Assembly (NCBI GenBank): GCA_017522205.1
Contig: JAFWZS010000036.1
Span: forward strand, 1 to 56,690
DNA length: 56,690 bases
Reading direction: 5' to 3'
DNA from: Clostridia bacterium
GTDB lineage: Bacteria; Bacillota; Clostridia; Oscillospirales; Acutalibacteraceae
Below, one piece after another: positions 1-9,539 of this stretch. Each line of letters starts with the position of its first letter. Within the stretch, counting starts at the first letter, position 1. A program made the position numbers and the translations under genes. The notes beneath the pieces are model-generated. The model was not told where the DNA came from and did no database searches. It saw only the letters and a program-made list of their open reading frames with translations.

Positions 1-187
1 CGCACAAAGTGTCGAACCTTGTGCGATTTTAGTATTGTTTTGACCTTTTTTTGCCCACTCGGAGTACCTTTGTACGCCTTCGGGACAAAGAAAAGGTCAT
101 CTTGTACATTTCTCGGCAGTCTGCCAGCTTGTCGAAAACTATTTTTTCGACAAGCTGAAGGCAGTTGCATTGCAACTGCCTTTTGTG
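1..187. repeat. Non-coding run of four inverted repeats at the left edge
   Basis: No convincing gene is seen here. Four inverted repeats follow one another: CGCACAA/TTGTGCG at 1-25; a large one pairing TGACCTTTT (41-49) with AAAAGGTCA (91-99); AGCTTGTCGAAAA/TTTTTCGACAAGCT at 126-156; and GGCAGTTGC/GCAACTGCC at 160-180, followed on the plus strand by TTTT. Positions 101-124 match sequences at 37560-37583 and 46734-46757, so part of this stretch belongs to a dispersed intergenic repeat. An open frame at 19-228 exists but has no ribosome site and lies across the repeats. Confidence 0.55.
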
Positions 188-199
188 TGTATATCGATT

Positions 200-1300
200 T
201 TATTTCGCAGCAGCTTCTGCACCCTTGATTGTTGTTAAGTTCGGTGCAAGAATACCGATATAGCTGTTACCGGTGTTAACCTTAATCTGCTTTCCGTTTT
301 CGTTATAGAACTTGATGGGGCTGCTTTCACTCTTTTTTGTCCAGGTGATTTTCTGAGCGCCGCCGTTTGAAATGTAGTAGCCTGTGCCGCCCTTCCAGTC
401 AATCTTCACAAGGTAGTTGTCTGTGTGGGGCTTGATTTCAGTTTCAAGCACGAAAACATTTTTGTAGTTAAGCTGCTTGTTTTCCTTTGAATCCATGTGA
501 GGCTTTCCGCAATGGGTTTTGTAGTAAACCTTCTTTTCCTTGTCATAGGTGAAGGTGCTGTAGTAAAGCTTTGAAAAGTCAAGTCTTACGTCAAGGCAGG
601 AAATATTACCTGCTTTTTTGGAAACGCCCTCTTCACGGAAGTTAAAGAAGTTCTTGTTCTTTTCTTCGAGAATATCTGTACGTGTCTTATATTCCTTAAG
701 CACAGAGGGGATTGACTGACCTTTTACATAGGCGGTATGCTCTCTGCTGTATCTTTTAAGTCTCTCAGGGTCTCTTGCGAAAAGCTTGGGGTCAAAGCTG
801 TCCGTTGCGTTGAACATGTCAATGCCTAACTTTTCAACTGTGGGACGGGCGAGAGATTCATTGATACCGAAGCAGAAGTAAATTGCATCGTAGCCGTGAG
901 CGAAAATGGGGAAATAGTAGCGGCAGCTTCTTACTGAGCATACGTTGGGAATTTTTGTGTAGTCACCGAAAAGCGCCATCATACGTGTAATTCCGCCTTC
1001 AACGGGCATTTCGAACATAATGTCAGCACCGTAAATGCCGTACTGGGGAAGTGAGCCTTTAAGGTTGTTTATCATAATTGCAACGGGACGTTTGCCTACT
1101 GCACCGTCTGAAAGATTCTCAATACCGGTCAGCTTGTTGACGTGAGAAGTGTCTTCGGGGATGGTTGTGGGTTCCGTGGTTGTAACCGGCTCGGTGGTGA
1201 CGGGAACTTTTTCACCCGTAAACATAACGAGACAAGCGGCAATTGCCACAACAACGATAACGCCTGCGATTGCAGAGATTGCAATAATTCTTTTCTTCAT
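200..1300 (-). CDS. DUF3048 (YerB-like) envelope protein
   Basis: This 366-residue protein resembles the YerB/DUF3048 family, whose biochemical role is not established. An N-terminal hydrophobic segment (residues 5-25) contains IAAC with Cys23, a possible lipobox, so the protein is either a lipoprotein or anchored by this helix. A Thr/Pro/Glu-rich linker (about 30-55) precedes the first domain, with conserved-looking RPVAIMINN and the SVRSCRYYF region. The C-terminal part (about 240-366) is rich in beta-strand-like sequence. I chose the ATG at 1300 because AGGTG lies 8 bases upstream; a GTG at 1309 would overlap that ribosome site. It is a single-gene unit with its own promoter at 1395-1423. 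Confidence 0.85.
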   Translation of the reverse strand: MKKRIIAISAIAGVIVVVAIAACLVMFTGEKVPVTTEPVTTTEPTTIPEDTSHVNKLTGIENLSDGAVGKRPVAIMINNLKGSLPQYGIYGADIMFEMPVEGGITRMMALFGDYTKIPNVCSVRSCRYYFPIFAHGYDAIYFCFGINESLARPTVEKLGIDMFNATDSFDPKLFARDPERLKRYSREHTAYVKGQSIPSVLKEYKTRTDILEEKNKNFFNFREEGVSKKAGNISCLDVRLDFSKLYYSTFTYDKEKKVYYKTHCGKPHMDSKENKQLNYKNVFVLETEIKPHTDNYLVKIDWKGGTGYYISNGGAQKITWTKKSESSPIKFYNENGKQIKVNTGNSYIGILAPNLTTIKGAEAAAK

Positions 1301-1394
1301 AAATATCACACCTGATTAAAAGTATTTGCTCTGCAGCAAAGAAAAAACAAAAGGAAAATTTACCTTGTCATATTTTGTCGATGCTACAAGAAAA

Positions 1395-1423
1395 AGTATA
1401 TCACCAATTTGTGTCTATTTCAA
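1395..1423 (-). promoter_or_regulatory. Promoter of the DUF3048 gene
   Basis: On the minus strand TTGAAA (1418-1423) and TATACT (1395-1400) are separated by 17 bp, and a TG one base before the -10 makes it an extended -10. It lies about 95 bp ahead of the start codon. Confidence 0.75.
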
Positions 1424-1477
1424 TAACGGTAAAGCACTTTCGTGAATATGACACTGCAAATTCGTCAGTATAACCAA

Positions 1478-1514
1478 AAAGTAAAAAAATAACCCTCGGT
1501 TATTCCGAGGGTTT
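1478..1514 (-). terminator. Rho-independent terminator of the secreted hydrolase gene
   Basis: A 9-bp perfect stem, AACCCTCGG (1491-1499) with CCGAGGGTT (1505-1513), is followed on the minus strand by a T-rich run (1478-1490). It sits just past the stop at 1524. Confidence 0.9.
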
Positions 1515-1523
1515 GTGAGTTGG

Positions 1524-2549
1524 TCAGCCCATAATAATTTCTATCATTCTTCTGAATAAATCGAAAATCTGCTTGAAGATGTTTCCGATAATGGGAACAA
1601 ATCCGCCTTGTGAATTGTTGCCGTTATCTCCTGAGCTGTTTTCGTCATATCCCTGAGAGCTCATCCAATAAAGAAGTCCATTGGGATAGTCCATTTTTAC
1701 GGGATAGCTGTTACCGTTGATAACGTTTATGTGCTTGTATGGTGTGTTGTCGTCCATATACAGGTCGTTGCAGGCAGCAGTCCAGGTGTCGTGGGTATAG
1801 TATATAGGCTCTGGGATAAGTCTTCCGTCCGGCTCATACATTCTCATAGTGTTGAAAAGTGCCCAACGGTTAAGGTGGGGAGCGCTTGAATACTGGTTGA
1901 GATATTTCCACACATCCTGAAGTGTAGAGTGGGAAACAAGATAGTCATATTTGTTGCTGATAAGCCAGGTGGGAACCTTTGCCATTGCCCTCAGCTCAAC
2001 ATCTGTAGGACTGTAAACGGGAGAAATTGGAAAAGCTGCGGCAAAGAAATCCGGATACTGAGCCACGACTCTCATTGTGCCTCTGCCGCCCATTGAAAGA
2101 CCACCCACATAAATTCGGTCGGTGTCAATATTTTGAGAATAACGTGAAATGAATAAGTCAATGTCACGCTTAAGCTTTGAGCTTTCACCGCTCCAGGCAA
2201 TGTCTATGTTAGGGTCACGGGGAAGATAAAGGAAAGCACCGCCGGTACCTCTGATTCTTGACTGGTATTCATCACAAGCCCAGTAAGCAATGTTGTAGCC
2301 TGTCAGCTGTTGACGCTCAAATACACTTGAAAACTGACCGTGCAGAAAGATGATAAGAGGATACTTGGTTGTGTCGTTGTCAGATTTAATGGGGGAATAG
2401 AGAACATAGTCAAAATTATAGCCGTGGCCGTCGGTGAAAAGATTCTGAAGAGCCTTAAGGCCTGCACTTTTGCTGAGTGCTGAAGCGGGCATACAGAACA
2501 TACCGAGGCAAAGAATTACGCACAGGAACACAGAAATAACTCTCTTCAT
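1524..2549 (-). CDS. Secreted alpha/beta hydrolase (esterase, PHB-depolymerase-like)
   Basis: A 341-residue exported serine hydrolase. Residues 1-25 form a signal peptide ending PASA. The nucleophile elbow is GGLSMGG with Ser152; HG at 70-71 is the oxyanion region; Asp202 and His253 (YTHDTW) are plausible triad partners. This is the architecture of feruloyl-esterase/PHB-depolymerase-like enzymes that cleave esters on polymers; the substrate is not readable. The tail from about 318 is an amphipathic, Phe/Ile-rich segment (IFKQIFDLF) after an Asn/Gly/Ser linker, and a similar tail ends the protein at 34864-35925. A paralogue with Cys in place of Ser lies at 45643-46656. ATG 2549 has AAGGAGGA upstream and its own promoter. 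Confidence 0.85.
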   Translation of the reverse strand: MKRVISVFLCVILCLGMFCMPASALSKSAGLKALQNLFTDGHGYNFDYVLYSPIKSDNDTTKYPLIIFLHGQFSSVFERQQLTGYNIAYWACDEYQSRIRGTGGAFLYLPRDPNIDIAWSGESSKLKRDIDLFISRYSQNIDTDRIYVGGLSMGGRGTMRVVAQYPDFFAAAFPISPVYSPTDVELRAMAKVPTWLISNKYDYLVSHSTLQDVWKYLNQYSSAPHLNRWALFNTMRMYEPDGRLIPEPIYYTHDTWTAACNDLYMDDNTPYKHINVINGNSYPVKMDYPNGLLYWMSSQGYDENSSGDNGNNSQGGFVPIIGNIFKQIFDLFRRMIEIIMG

Positions 2550-2579
2550 AAAGATCCTCCTTTTTTCATAATACAGCTT

Positions 2580-2609
2580 ATTATACTACTTTTTATCTTT
2601 AACAGTCAA
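2580..2609 (-). promoter_or_regulatory. Promoter of the secreted hydrolase gene
   Basis: Minus-strand TTGACT (2604-2609) and TATAAT (2580-2585) with an 18-bp spacer, about 31 bp before the start codon. Confidence 0.75.
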
Positions 2610-2679
2610 TGCATAAATGTTTAAATATTATTATAATTGAAAAAAATTGCCGGGTTTACTGATTATGTTTTCCAATTTA

Positions 2680-2726
2680 TAACAAAAAGAGTTGAAATCT
2701 GTGTGAGATAATCAGATTTCAACTCT
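2680..2726 (-). terminator. Terminator at the end of the ilv-AAA operon
   Basis: A 14-bp stem, AGAGTTGAAATCTG (2688-2701) with CAGATTTCAACTCT (2713-2726), is followed on the minus strand by TTTTTG. It follows the stop of the AAA+ gene and closes the ilv operon. Confidence 0.9.
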
Positions 2727-2735
2727 TAAATTTTA

Positions 2736-3932
2736 TTAAAGGATGATATTGCCCGATATGATATTGTCGATAAACTGACGTGCTGCTCTTGCGGAGCGTG
2801 AGCCTCTCGAAAGAATAAACCGCTCAGCTTCAAGGTCAATTTTCTCGTCTTCATACTCTATTCCGGCACTGTCGGCAAGATGATGCACAATGTCGAGATA
2901 GGTTTTCTTGTCAGGTCTGCTGAAGGTTACCCGAATTCCGAAACGCTCTGAAAGAGAAATAATCTCCTGCATTGTATCGTTGCGGTGAATGTCGTCACCC
3001 TCACGGTCGCTGAAGCTTTCCTTGACGAGATGCCTGCGGTTGCTTGTGGCGTAAATAACCACATTCTGTCCCTTTGCAGAAACCGAGCCTTCAAGAATCG
3101 CCTTGAGAGCGCTGAAATTGTCGTCATCCTTCTGAAATGAAAGGTCGTCAATGAAGATAATGAACTTAAGAGGATTGTCCGTAAGCTCGTCGAGAATCTT
3201 CGGAATTTCTCTGAGCTGCTCTTTTCTCACCTCAAGAATTCGAAGACCTTTAGAATAAAGCTCATTTACAATAGCTTTTATTGTGGAGGACTTCCCCGTT
3301 CCTGCATCACCTGTGAGCAGAATGTTTGAAGCGGGCTTGCCTGAAAGAAGAGCATTGGTGTTGTCGAGAATAATCTTCTGCTCACGCTTATAGTCGATAA
3401 GCTCTGAAAGTGTTGTTCTGTCGGGGTTTACAACGGGAACAATTTTACCCTCTGAAAGGTAGAACATACGGTACTTTGCATACATTCCGTAGCCGTATTC
3501 GTGAATGTTCTCCATACGGTGAGCATAAATTTCAGAAAGGTTCAGCTTTTCCTCCTTGAAAGAGGGGAGAAAACCACTGTAGGAGATGAGAGAGGTCAGC
3601 TTTTCAGCAGTAAGGTCGCATACCTCCTGAAGAATACTCAGCTCATTCTCAGCACTTTCGGCAACAGCATCAGGCAGCTGTGCTTTTTTTGTTTTGTATC
3701 TGATATATACATTCTCATCGCTTGAAGCCACTTCTGCAATATAGGAGCTGAGACTCTCAAAGCCGCTTTCATAAAGGCTTTTTACAAAGCTGCTGTAAAA
3801 ATCAATGGAAAGCTCTTTGTTTTCAGTGCTTGCTATGTCAAGAAAGGCGAGAAGATTTTCAATTACGGGGTCAGAAAGAAGATTTCTGAAAACTGTCAGA
3901 GAATGAAGTTTAAGAGATAAATCTTTAAGCAT
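2736..3932 (-). CDS. DUF815-family AAA+ ATPase, last gene of the ilv operon
   Basis: A 398-residue P-loop ATPase of the DUF815 family. The N-terminal half (1-185) is helical and without clear motifs. The ATPase core has Walker A GDAGTGKSS at about 207-215, Walker B FIIFIDDLSF at about 257-266, and sensor-type ATSNRRHLV at about 295-303; a C-terminal helical lid ends the protein. The cellular substrate of DUF815 proteins is not known to me. The start at 3932 lies 11 bases after the ilvD stop with a weak AAGTGA ribosome site, and no promoter or terminator separates the two, so it should be transcribed with the branched-chain amino acid genes. Whether that link is functional is unclear. Confidence 0.85.
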   Translation of the reverse strand: MLKDLSLKLHSLTVFRNLLSDPVIENLLAFLDIASTENKELSIDFYSSFVKSLYESGFESLSSYIAEVASSDENVYIRYKTKKAQLPDAVAESAENELSILQEVCDLTAEKLTSLISYSGFLPSFKEEKLNLSEIYAHRMENIHEYGYGMYAKYRMFYLSEGKIVPVVNPDRTTLSELIDYKREQKIILDNTNALLSGKPASNILLTGDAGTGKSSTIKAIVNELYSKGLRILEVRKEQLREIPKILDELTDNPLKFIIFIDDLSFQKDDDNFSALKAILEGSVSAKGQNVVIYATSNRRHLVKESFSDREGDDIHRNDTMQEIISLSERFGIRVTFSRPDKKTYLDIVHHLADSAGIEYEDEKIDLEAERFILSRGSRSARAARQFIDNIISGNIIL

Positions 3933-3943
3933 AAAATCACTTC

Positions 3944-5599
3944 TTATTTAAGTATTGCGCCCTCTGCGCCGCTTGAAACCATAGCAGCATAGCGCTTGAG
4001 ATAACCTGAAAGCTCTTTCGTTTTGGGAACGAAGTTCTTCATTCTCTCTTCGAGGATTGCCTCGTCAACCTTAAGCTGGAGGGTGTTTTCAGGAATGTTG
4101 ATGGAGATGATGTCGCCCTCTTCAACAACACCAATCATACCGCCGCTTGCAGCTTCAGGTGAAACGTGACCGATACAAGCACCTCTTGTTGCGCCTGAGA
4201 ATCTGCCGTCTGTAATAAGAGCAACGCTGTTTCCGAGACCCATACCCATAATAGCTGAGGTGGGGTTAAGCATCTCACGCATACCGGGGCCGCCCTTGGG
4301 ACCTTCATAGCGGATAACCACAACGTCGCCTGCTTTGATTTTACCTTCGTTGATAGCCCTCTGTGCATCCTCTTCGCAGTCGAATACTCTTGCAGGACCT
4401 TCGTGCACCAGCATTTCGGGAAGAACTGCTGAACGTTTTACAACACTGCCGTCGGGAGCAAGGTTACCTCTGAGAACAGCAATGCCGCCTGTTTCGCTGT
4501 AGGGATTATCAATTGTGCGGATAACCTCAGGGTCAAGGTTGAGGCATGAAGCAATATTTTCACCAACGGTCTTGCCTGTAACGGTAATGCAGTCAAGATT
4601 GAGAAGGTCTTTCTTTGAAAGCTCGTTCATAACCGCATAAACACCGCCTGCTTCATTAAGGTCTTCCATATAGGTATGACCTGCAGGAGCAAGATGGCAG
4701 AGGTTAGGTGTTTTTGCACTGATTGAGTTTGCAATGTCAAGATTGATGTCAATACCGCACTCGTGAGCAATTGCAGGAAGGTGAAGCATACTGTTGGTCG
4801 AGCAGCCCAGAGCCATATCAACAGTAAGTGCATTCTGGAAAGCTTTCTCTGTCATTATATCAAGAGGACGGATATTCTTTCTTACAAGTTCCATAACTGC
4901 CATACCTGCGTGCTTTGCAAGCTCAATTCGACTTGAGTAAACTGCAGGGATTGTGCCGTTACCCTTAAGTCCCATACCGAGAGCTTCTGTAAGGCAGTTC
5001 ATTGAGTTTGCAGTGTACATGCCTGAGCATGAACCGCAGGTGGGACAGGTTTTCTCTTCAAATTCGAGAAGCTTTTCTGCGGTGATTTTACCTGCAGAAA
5101 ATGAGCCTACTGCCTCAAACATACTTGAAAGGCTTGTTTTCTTTCCGCCCACTCTGCCTGCGAGCATAGGACCGCCTGAAACGAAAACCGTGGGAATGTT
5201 GAGTCTTGCTGCAGCCATGAGAAGACCGGGAACGTTCTTGTCGCAGTTTGGCACCATAACAAGACCGTCAAAGCCGTGAGCGAGAACCATAGCTTCAGTT
5301 GAGTCTGCAATAAGGTCTCGGGTAACAAGAGAATATTTCATACCTCTGTGTCCCATTGCAATACCGTCGCAAACTGCAATTGCAGGGAAAACGATAGGTG
5401 TACCGCCTGCCATTGCAACGCCCATTTTTACAGCCTCGGTGATTTTATCGAGGTTCATATGGCCGGGAACGATTTCGTTGTAGGAAGAAACAACACCGAT
5501 AAGAGGTCTTGCGGTTTCTTCGCTTGTAAGACCAAGTGCGTGATAAAGTGAACGGTGGGCAGCGTTGCCGGGGCCGTTAACTATTGTGTCTTTAATCAT
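3944..5599 (-). CDS. ilvD: Dihydroxy-acid dehydratase
   Basis: IlvD dehydrates 2,3-dihydroxy-isovalerate and -methylvalerate to the 2-keto acids, the third common step of valine and isoleucine synthesis. Its 551 residues match the family length. Cluster and metal motifs are visible: PNCDKNVPG (Cys119), [10 protein letters not shown] (about 185-194) and [10 protein letters not shown] near the C terminus. Residues 44-49 read VPGHMN, without the extra Cys found there in oxygen-stable [2Fe-2S] homologues, so a labile [4Fe-4S] cluster, typical of anaerobes, is inferred. AAGGTGG precedes ATG 5599. It follows ilvC after a GC-rich hairpin and is followed closely by the AAA+ gene. Confidence 0.97.
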   Translation of the reverse strand: MIKDTIVNGPGNAAHRSLYHALGLTSEETARPLIGVVSSYNEIVPGHMNLDKITEAVKMGVAMAGGTPIVFPAIAVCDGIAMGHRGMKYSLVTRDLIADSTEAMVLAHGFDGLVMVPNCDKNVPGLLMAAARLNIPTVFVSGGPMLAGRVGGKKTSLSSMFEAVGSFSAGKITAEKLLEFEEKTCPTCGSCSGMYTANSMNCLTEALGMGLKGNGTIPAVYSSRIELAKHAGMAVMELVRKNIRPLDIMTEKAFQNALTVDMALGCSTNSMLHLPAIAHECGIDINLDIANSISAKTPNLCHLAPAGHTYMEDLNEAGGVYAVMNELSKKDLLNLDCITVTGKTVGENIASCLNLDPEVIRTIDNPYSETGGIAVLRGNLAPDGSVVKRSAVLPEMLVHEGPARVFDCEEDAQRAINEGKIKAGDVVVIRYEGPKGGPGMREMLNPTSAIMGMGLGNSVALITDGRFSGATRGACIGHVSPEAASGGMIGVVEEGDIISINIPENTLQLKVDEAILEERMKNFVPKTKELSGYLKRYAAMVSSGAEGAILK

Positions 5600-5620
5600 A
5601 ATTAATCCACCTTAATTAAA

Positions 5621-5650
5621 CAGGGCGGGGCTAAAGAGCACCGCCCCTAA
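5621..5650 (-). terminator. GC-rich intercistronic hairpin between ilvC and ilvD
   Basis: On the minus strand GGGCGG and CCGCCC around 5623-5647 form a GC-rich hairpin followed by TGTTTAATT. The weak T-run suggests partial termination or a transcript-stability element that lowers ilvD relative to ilvC, not a full stop. Confidence 0.5.
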
Positions 5651-5661
5651 TAAATTTATAA

Positions 5662-6684
<1,023 letters not shown>

Positions 6685-6726
6685 CTACCTCTTTCTGTGA
6701 ATATATGAAATATAGTTTTTAGATTT

Positions 6727-7233
6727 TTAAAAAAGTGTAACTTTTCTTATTGTTGAAGCACCCTTTGAAAGTGAAACGATACCTGTACGGCATATTTCAA
6801 GGATTGTGTAATCTCTCATAAGATTGATGAAATCGTCAATTCTTCTGCTGTCAGCCGTAAGCTGAAAAACCATAGATTCCCTTGTGTAGTCAATAGTCTT
6901 TGCGTTGAAGGCGTCAGCTGCTGCACGGATTTCATCTCTTACATCAGGGGTGTTTTCCATTTTGATGAGAAGCAATTCTCTGCTTACAGATGTAGCTGAA
7001 TCAATCTCTTCGATTGAGATAACATCTGGGAGCTTATAAAGCTGATTTACCATCTGGTCTTTTGCCAGTTTTTCACCGTCAAACACAACGGTGATACGTG
7101 AAACCTCGCTTGATTCCGTTTCACTTACCGTAAGACTTGCAATATTGAACTGTCTTCTTCTGAACATACTTGTTACACGGTTAAGCACACCGAACTGGTT
7201 ATTTACAAGTACTGCTACTGAAAATCTTTCCAT
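6727..7233 (-). CDS. ilvN: Acetolactate synthase small (regulatory) subunit
   Basis: A 168-residue regulatory subunit that binds IlvB and normally confers valine feedback inhibition. The N-terminal ACT domain is clear (MERFSVAVLVNNQFGVLNRV, about 1-75) with a second ACT-like C-terminal domain, the usual IlvH/IlvN length. I start at ATG 7233, one base after the ilvB stop at 7235, because homologues begin at this methionine; an in-frame GTG at 7245 would add four residues and overlap ilvB. The ribosome site is weak (GGTTGGTGA inside ilvB), so translation is probably coupled to ilvB, which would keep the subunits balanced. The symbol ilvH would also be acceptable. Confidence 0.93.
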   Translation of the reverse strand: MERFSVAVLVNNQFGVLNRVTSMFRRRQFNIASLTVSETESSEVSRITVVFDGEKLAKDQMVNQLYKLPDVISIEEIDSATSVSRELLLIKMENTPDVRDEIRAAADAFNAKTIDYTRESMVFQLTADSRRIDDFINLMRDYTILEICRTGIVSLSKGASTIRKVTLF

Positions 7234-7234
7234 A

Positions 7235-8902
7235 TCAGTCACCAACCTTTACAATAATATCGTCCATTGAGCCTCCGGGAGGAAGCATGGGAAGAACGAA
7301 TTCGTCTTTGTCTATAATGCACTCAACAAGATACGGGCCGTCATTGCTGAAGGCTCTCTCGAGAGCCTTGTCAAGCTCAGCGGGAGTAGTAACTCTTTCG
7401 CCCTTTGCACCGAAGGCATCAGCAAGCTTTACAAAGTCGGTTTTTCTGTCAAGTACAGTGTTTGAAAAATGCTTTTCAAAGAAAAGATTCTGCCACTGTC
7501 TTACCATACCAAGCACACCGTTGTTGAGAAGAAGAATTACAAGGGGTACACTCTCCTTAACTGCGGTTGCCATTTCGTTAAGGCACATTCCGAAGCTGCC
7601 GTCACCTGTTACAAGAACAGCTCTTTCCTTTGTTGCTATAGCAGCACCGATTGCGGCACCCATACCGAAGCCCATTGTGCCGAGACCGCCGCTTGAAATG
7701 AAGCGTCGGGGCACTTTGAAATCTGCATTCTGTGCAGTCCACATCTGATGCTGACCTACGTCGGTTGCAACGGGTGTATTTTCATTAAGATACTTGTTAA
7801 GAGTGAGAATTGCATTTCTCGGTGTCATACCCTCACGGCTGTCGAGAGTGAGGATTTCTTCATTTTTGAAAAGTGCAATTTTTTCCTGCCACTCAGGATT
7901 TTTCTTTTCCTTGATGAGAGGCAGAAGCTTCTTAAGAGTTTCTTTAATGTCGCCGCGAAGACCGTGGTCTACATTAACTGTTTTTGAAAGCTCTGCACCG
8001 TCAATGTCAATATGTACAATTTTAGCTTTCGTTGCAAATTTTGAACGGTCACCCGTAACTCTGTCGTTGAATCTTGCACCGAGGGCAATTATAACATCAG
8101 CGTTGTGCATAGCCATTGATGAAGCGTAATGCCCGTGCATACCCTGCATACCGAGATATCTCGGATGGTCTGTGGGAATAGCTGAAAGTCCCATCATTGA
8201 GCAGCCGATAGGTGCATCAATTTTATCTGCAAGAACGAGAACTTCATCCTGAGCCTCACTTGAAAGAAGGCCACCGCCCACATATATGTAAGGTCTTTCA
8301 GCTGAGTTAATGCACTCAGCGGCAGTTTCAATCCTGATGTCTTTTGCACTCTGTCTTTCGTCGGGAAGAACAGGCTCTTTTGCGGTGTATTCACATTTTG
8401 CAATCTGAATATCCTTTGGTACATCAATAAGCACGGGGCCGGGTCTGCCAGAAGAAGCAAGACGGAAGGCCTCTCTGATTGTATCGGCAAGGTCGTTTAT
8501 ATCACCCACAAAGAAGTTGTGCTTTGTAATGGGAAGGGTGATACCCGTAATATCGATTTCCTGAAAGCTGTCCGTACCAATCTGTGAGCTCATTACGTTG
8601 CCCGTAATTGCTACAAGAGGAACAGAGTCAAGATGAGCTGTTGCAATACCTGTTACAAGGTTAGTTGCGCCCGGACCTGAGGTTGCAATTACAACGCCGG
8701 GTTTACCGGTAGCTCTTGCATAGCCGTCTGCAGCGTGAACAGCACCCTGCTCATGAGCAGTGAGAACGTGCTTCAGTTCATCTCTGTATTTATAAAGTGA
8801 ATCGTAAACGTGGATAATCTGACCGCCGGGATAACCGAAAACGGTTTCCACTCCCTGGTCGATGAGTGATTTAACGATTATATCCGCACCGGATAAGATC
8901 AT
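7235..8902 (-). CDS. ilvB: Acetolactate synthase large (catalytic) subunit
   Basis: Thiamine-diphosphate enzyme joining two pyruvates, or pyruvate and 2-oxobutyrate, at the first common step of branched-chain synthesis. Its 555 residues fit the family. Glu51 in AHEQGAVHAADG is the catalytic glutamate; SGPGATN at about 74-80 and the ThDP/Mg motif GDGSFGMCLNE (near 430) with NN about 27 residues later are intact. The downstream ilvN gene indicates the anabolic, regulated enzyme and not a catabolic one. AAAGGAGTGAG precedes ATG 8902, and ridA ends 35 bases upstream. Confidence 0.97.
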   Translation of the reverse strand: MILSGADIIVKSLIDQGVETVFGYPGGQIIHVYDSLYKYRDELKHVLTAHEQGAVHAADGYARATGKPGVVIATSGPGATNLVTGIATAHLDSVPLVAITGNVMSSQIGTDSFQEIDITGITLPITKHNFFVGDINDLADTIREAFRLASSGRPGPVLIDVPKDIQIAKCEYTAKEPVLPDERQSAKDIRIETAAECINSAERPYIYVGGGLLSSEAQDEVLVLADKIDAPIGCSMMGLSAIPTDHPRYLGMQGMHGHYASSMAMHNADVIIALGARFNDRVTGDRSKFATKAKIVHIDIDGAELSKTVNVDHGLRGDIKETLKKLLPLIKEKKNPEWQEKIALFKNEEILTLDSREGMTPRNAILTLNKYLNENTPVATDVGQHQMWTAQNADFKVPRRFISSGGLGTMGFGMGAAIGAAIATKERAVLVTGDGSFGMCLNEMATAVKESVPLVILLLNNGVLGMVRQWQNLFFEKHFSNTVLDRKTDFVKLADAFGAKGERVTTPAELDKALERAFSNDGPYLVECIIDKDEFVLPMLPPGGSMDDIIVKVGD

Positions 8903-8937
8903 TTTTCTCTCACTCCTTTCTGTGGTAGTGCTGGGTT

Positions 8938-9315
8938 TTAAGCGAGCTCTGTAATTGTTTCAATTTCAACAAGAACATCCTTGGGAAGCTCTTTAACTGC
9001 AACGCATGAACGTGCGGGCTTACCGGTAAAGTATTCTGCATAAACCTCGTTGAAAGCAGCAAAGTCGCTCATATTCTTGAGAAAGCAGGTTGTTTTTACA
9101 ACCTTTTCAATTGATGTGCCTGCCTCTGTAAGAACGGCAACAATATTATCACATACCTGCTTTGTCTGACCCTTGATGTCTTCTGCTTCAACTGCGCCTG
9201 TTTTAGGGTTAATGGGAATCTGACCTGAAGCGAAAAGAAGGTTACCGACGGCAATTGCCTGAGAATAAGGGCCGATTGCAGCAGGTGCATTTTCTGTAAA
9301 AATGACTTTACTCAT
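8938..9315 (-). CDS. ridA: RidA family enamine/imine deaminase
   Basis: A 125-residue member of the YjgF/RidA family. The protein hydrolyses reactive 2-aminoacrylate and related imines that PLP enzymes such as threonine dehydratase release, protecting other enzymes including those of the isoleucine pathway. Family hallmarks are GPYSQAI near residue 16, [10 protein letters not shown] at about 29-38, and [12 protein letters not shown] near the C terminus, which carries the conserved Arg. It is the first gene of the ilv operon, a placement that fits the protective role. AAAGGAG precedes ATG 9315; the promoter is at 9417-9445. Confidence 0.95.
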   Translation of the reverse strand: MSKVIFTENAPAAIGPYSQAIAVGNLLFASGQIPINPKTGAVEAEDIKGQTKQVCDNIVAVLTEAGTSIEKVVKTTCFLKNMSDFAAFNEVYAEYFTGKPARSCVAVKELPKDVLVEIETITELA

Positions 9316-9416
9316 AGTAAAAACTCCTTTGATTGATTTGCTGAAAAACGTCGTTCTCTGAAAAAGAAAAAAGACTTTTTTCGGAAGAGGATATTAACCT
9401 CCATTATAATTCATTA

Positions 9417-9445
9417 ATTATACACTTGTTTTCTTCAAAAAGCAA
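9417..9445 (-). promoter_or_regulatory. Promoter of the ridA-ilv operon
   Basis: Minus-strand TTGCTT (9440-9445) and TATAAT (9417-9422) with a 17-bp spacer. The leader is about 95 nt; it holds GAGG/CCTC and AAAAAAG/CTTTTTT inverted repeats but no T-box sequence or leader peptide rich in Leu/Val/Ile. Confidence 0.75.
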
Positions 9446-9485
9446 CACTTTAAACGGTAAAAACGGAAAAAAGTTGTTGAATAAT

Positions 9486-9515
9486 TTGACATTATAATGT
9501 AAAATTACATACTGT
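9486..9515 (+). promoter_or_regulatory. Probable promoter of the DUF1893 gene
   Basis: A perfect TTGACA (9486-9491) is followed 18 bp later by the weak -10 TACTGT (9510-9515). It diverges from the ilv promoter, with about 40 bp between the two -35 boxes. Confidence 0.5.
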
Positions 9516-9539
9516 AGCTACTCTGGAAGGAGTGATAAA

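Noticed and set aside
19-228. 69-residue open frame on the plus strand
   Set aside because: It has no ribosome site, runs through inverted repeats and overlaps the DUF3048 3' end; composition looks non-coding.
7287-7748. Plus-strand frames opposite ilvB
   Set aside because: They are antisense to the conserved ThDP domain.
9316-9416. T-box or leader-peptide attenuator before the ilv operon
   Set aside because: The leader is only about 95 nt, has no T-box sequence, and no short frame rich in Ile, Val or Leu codons was found.
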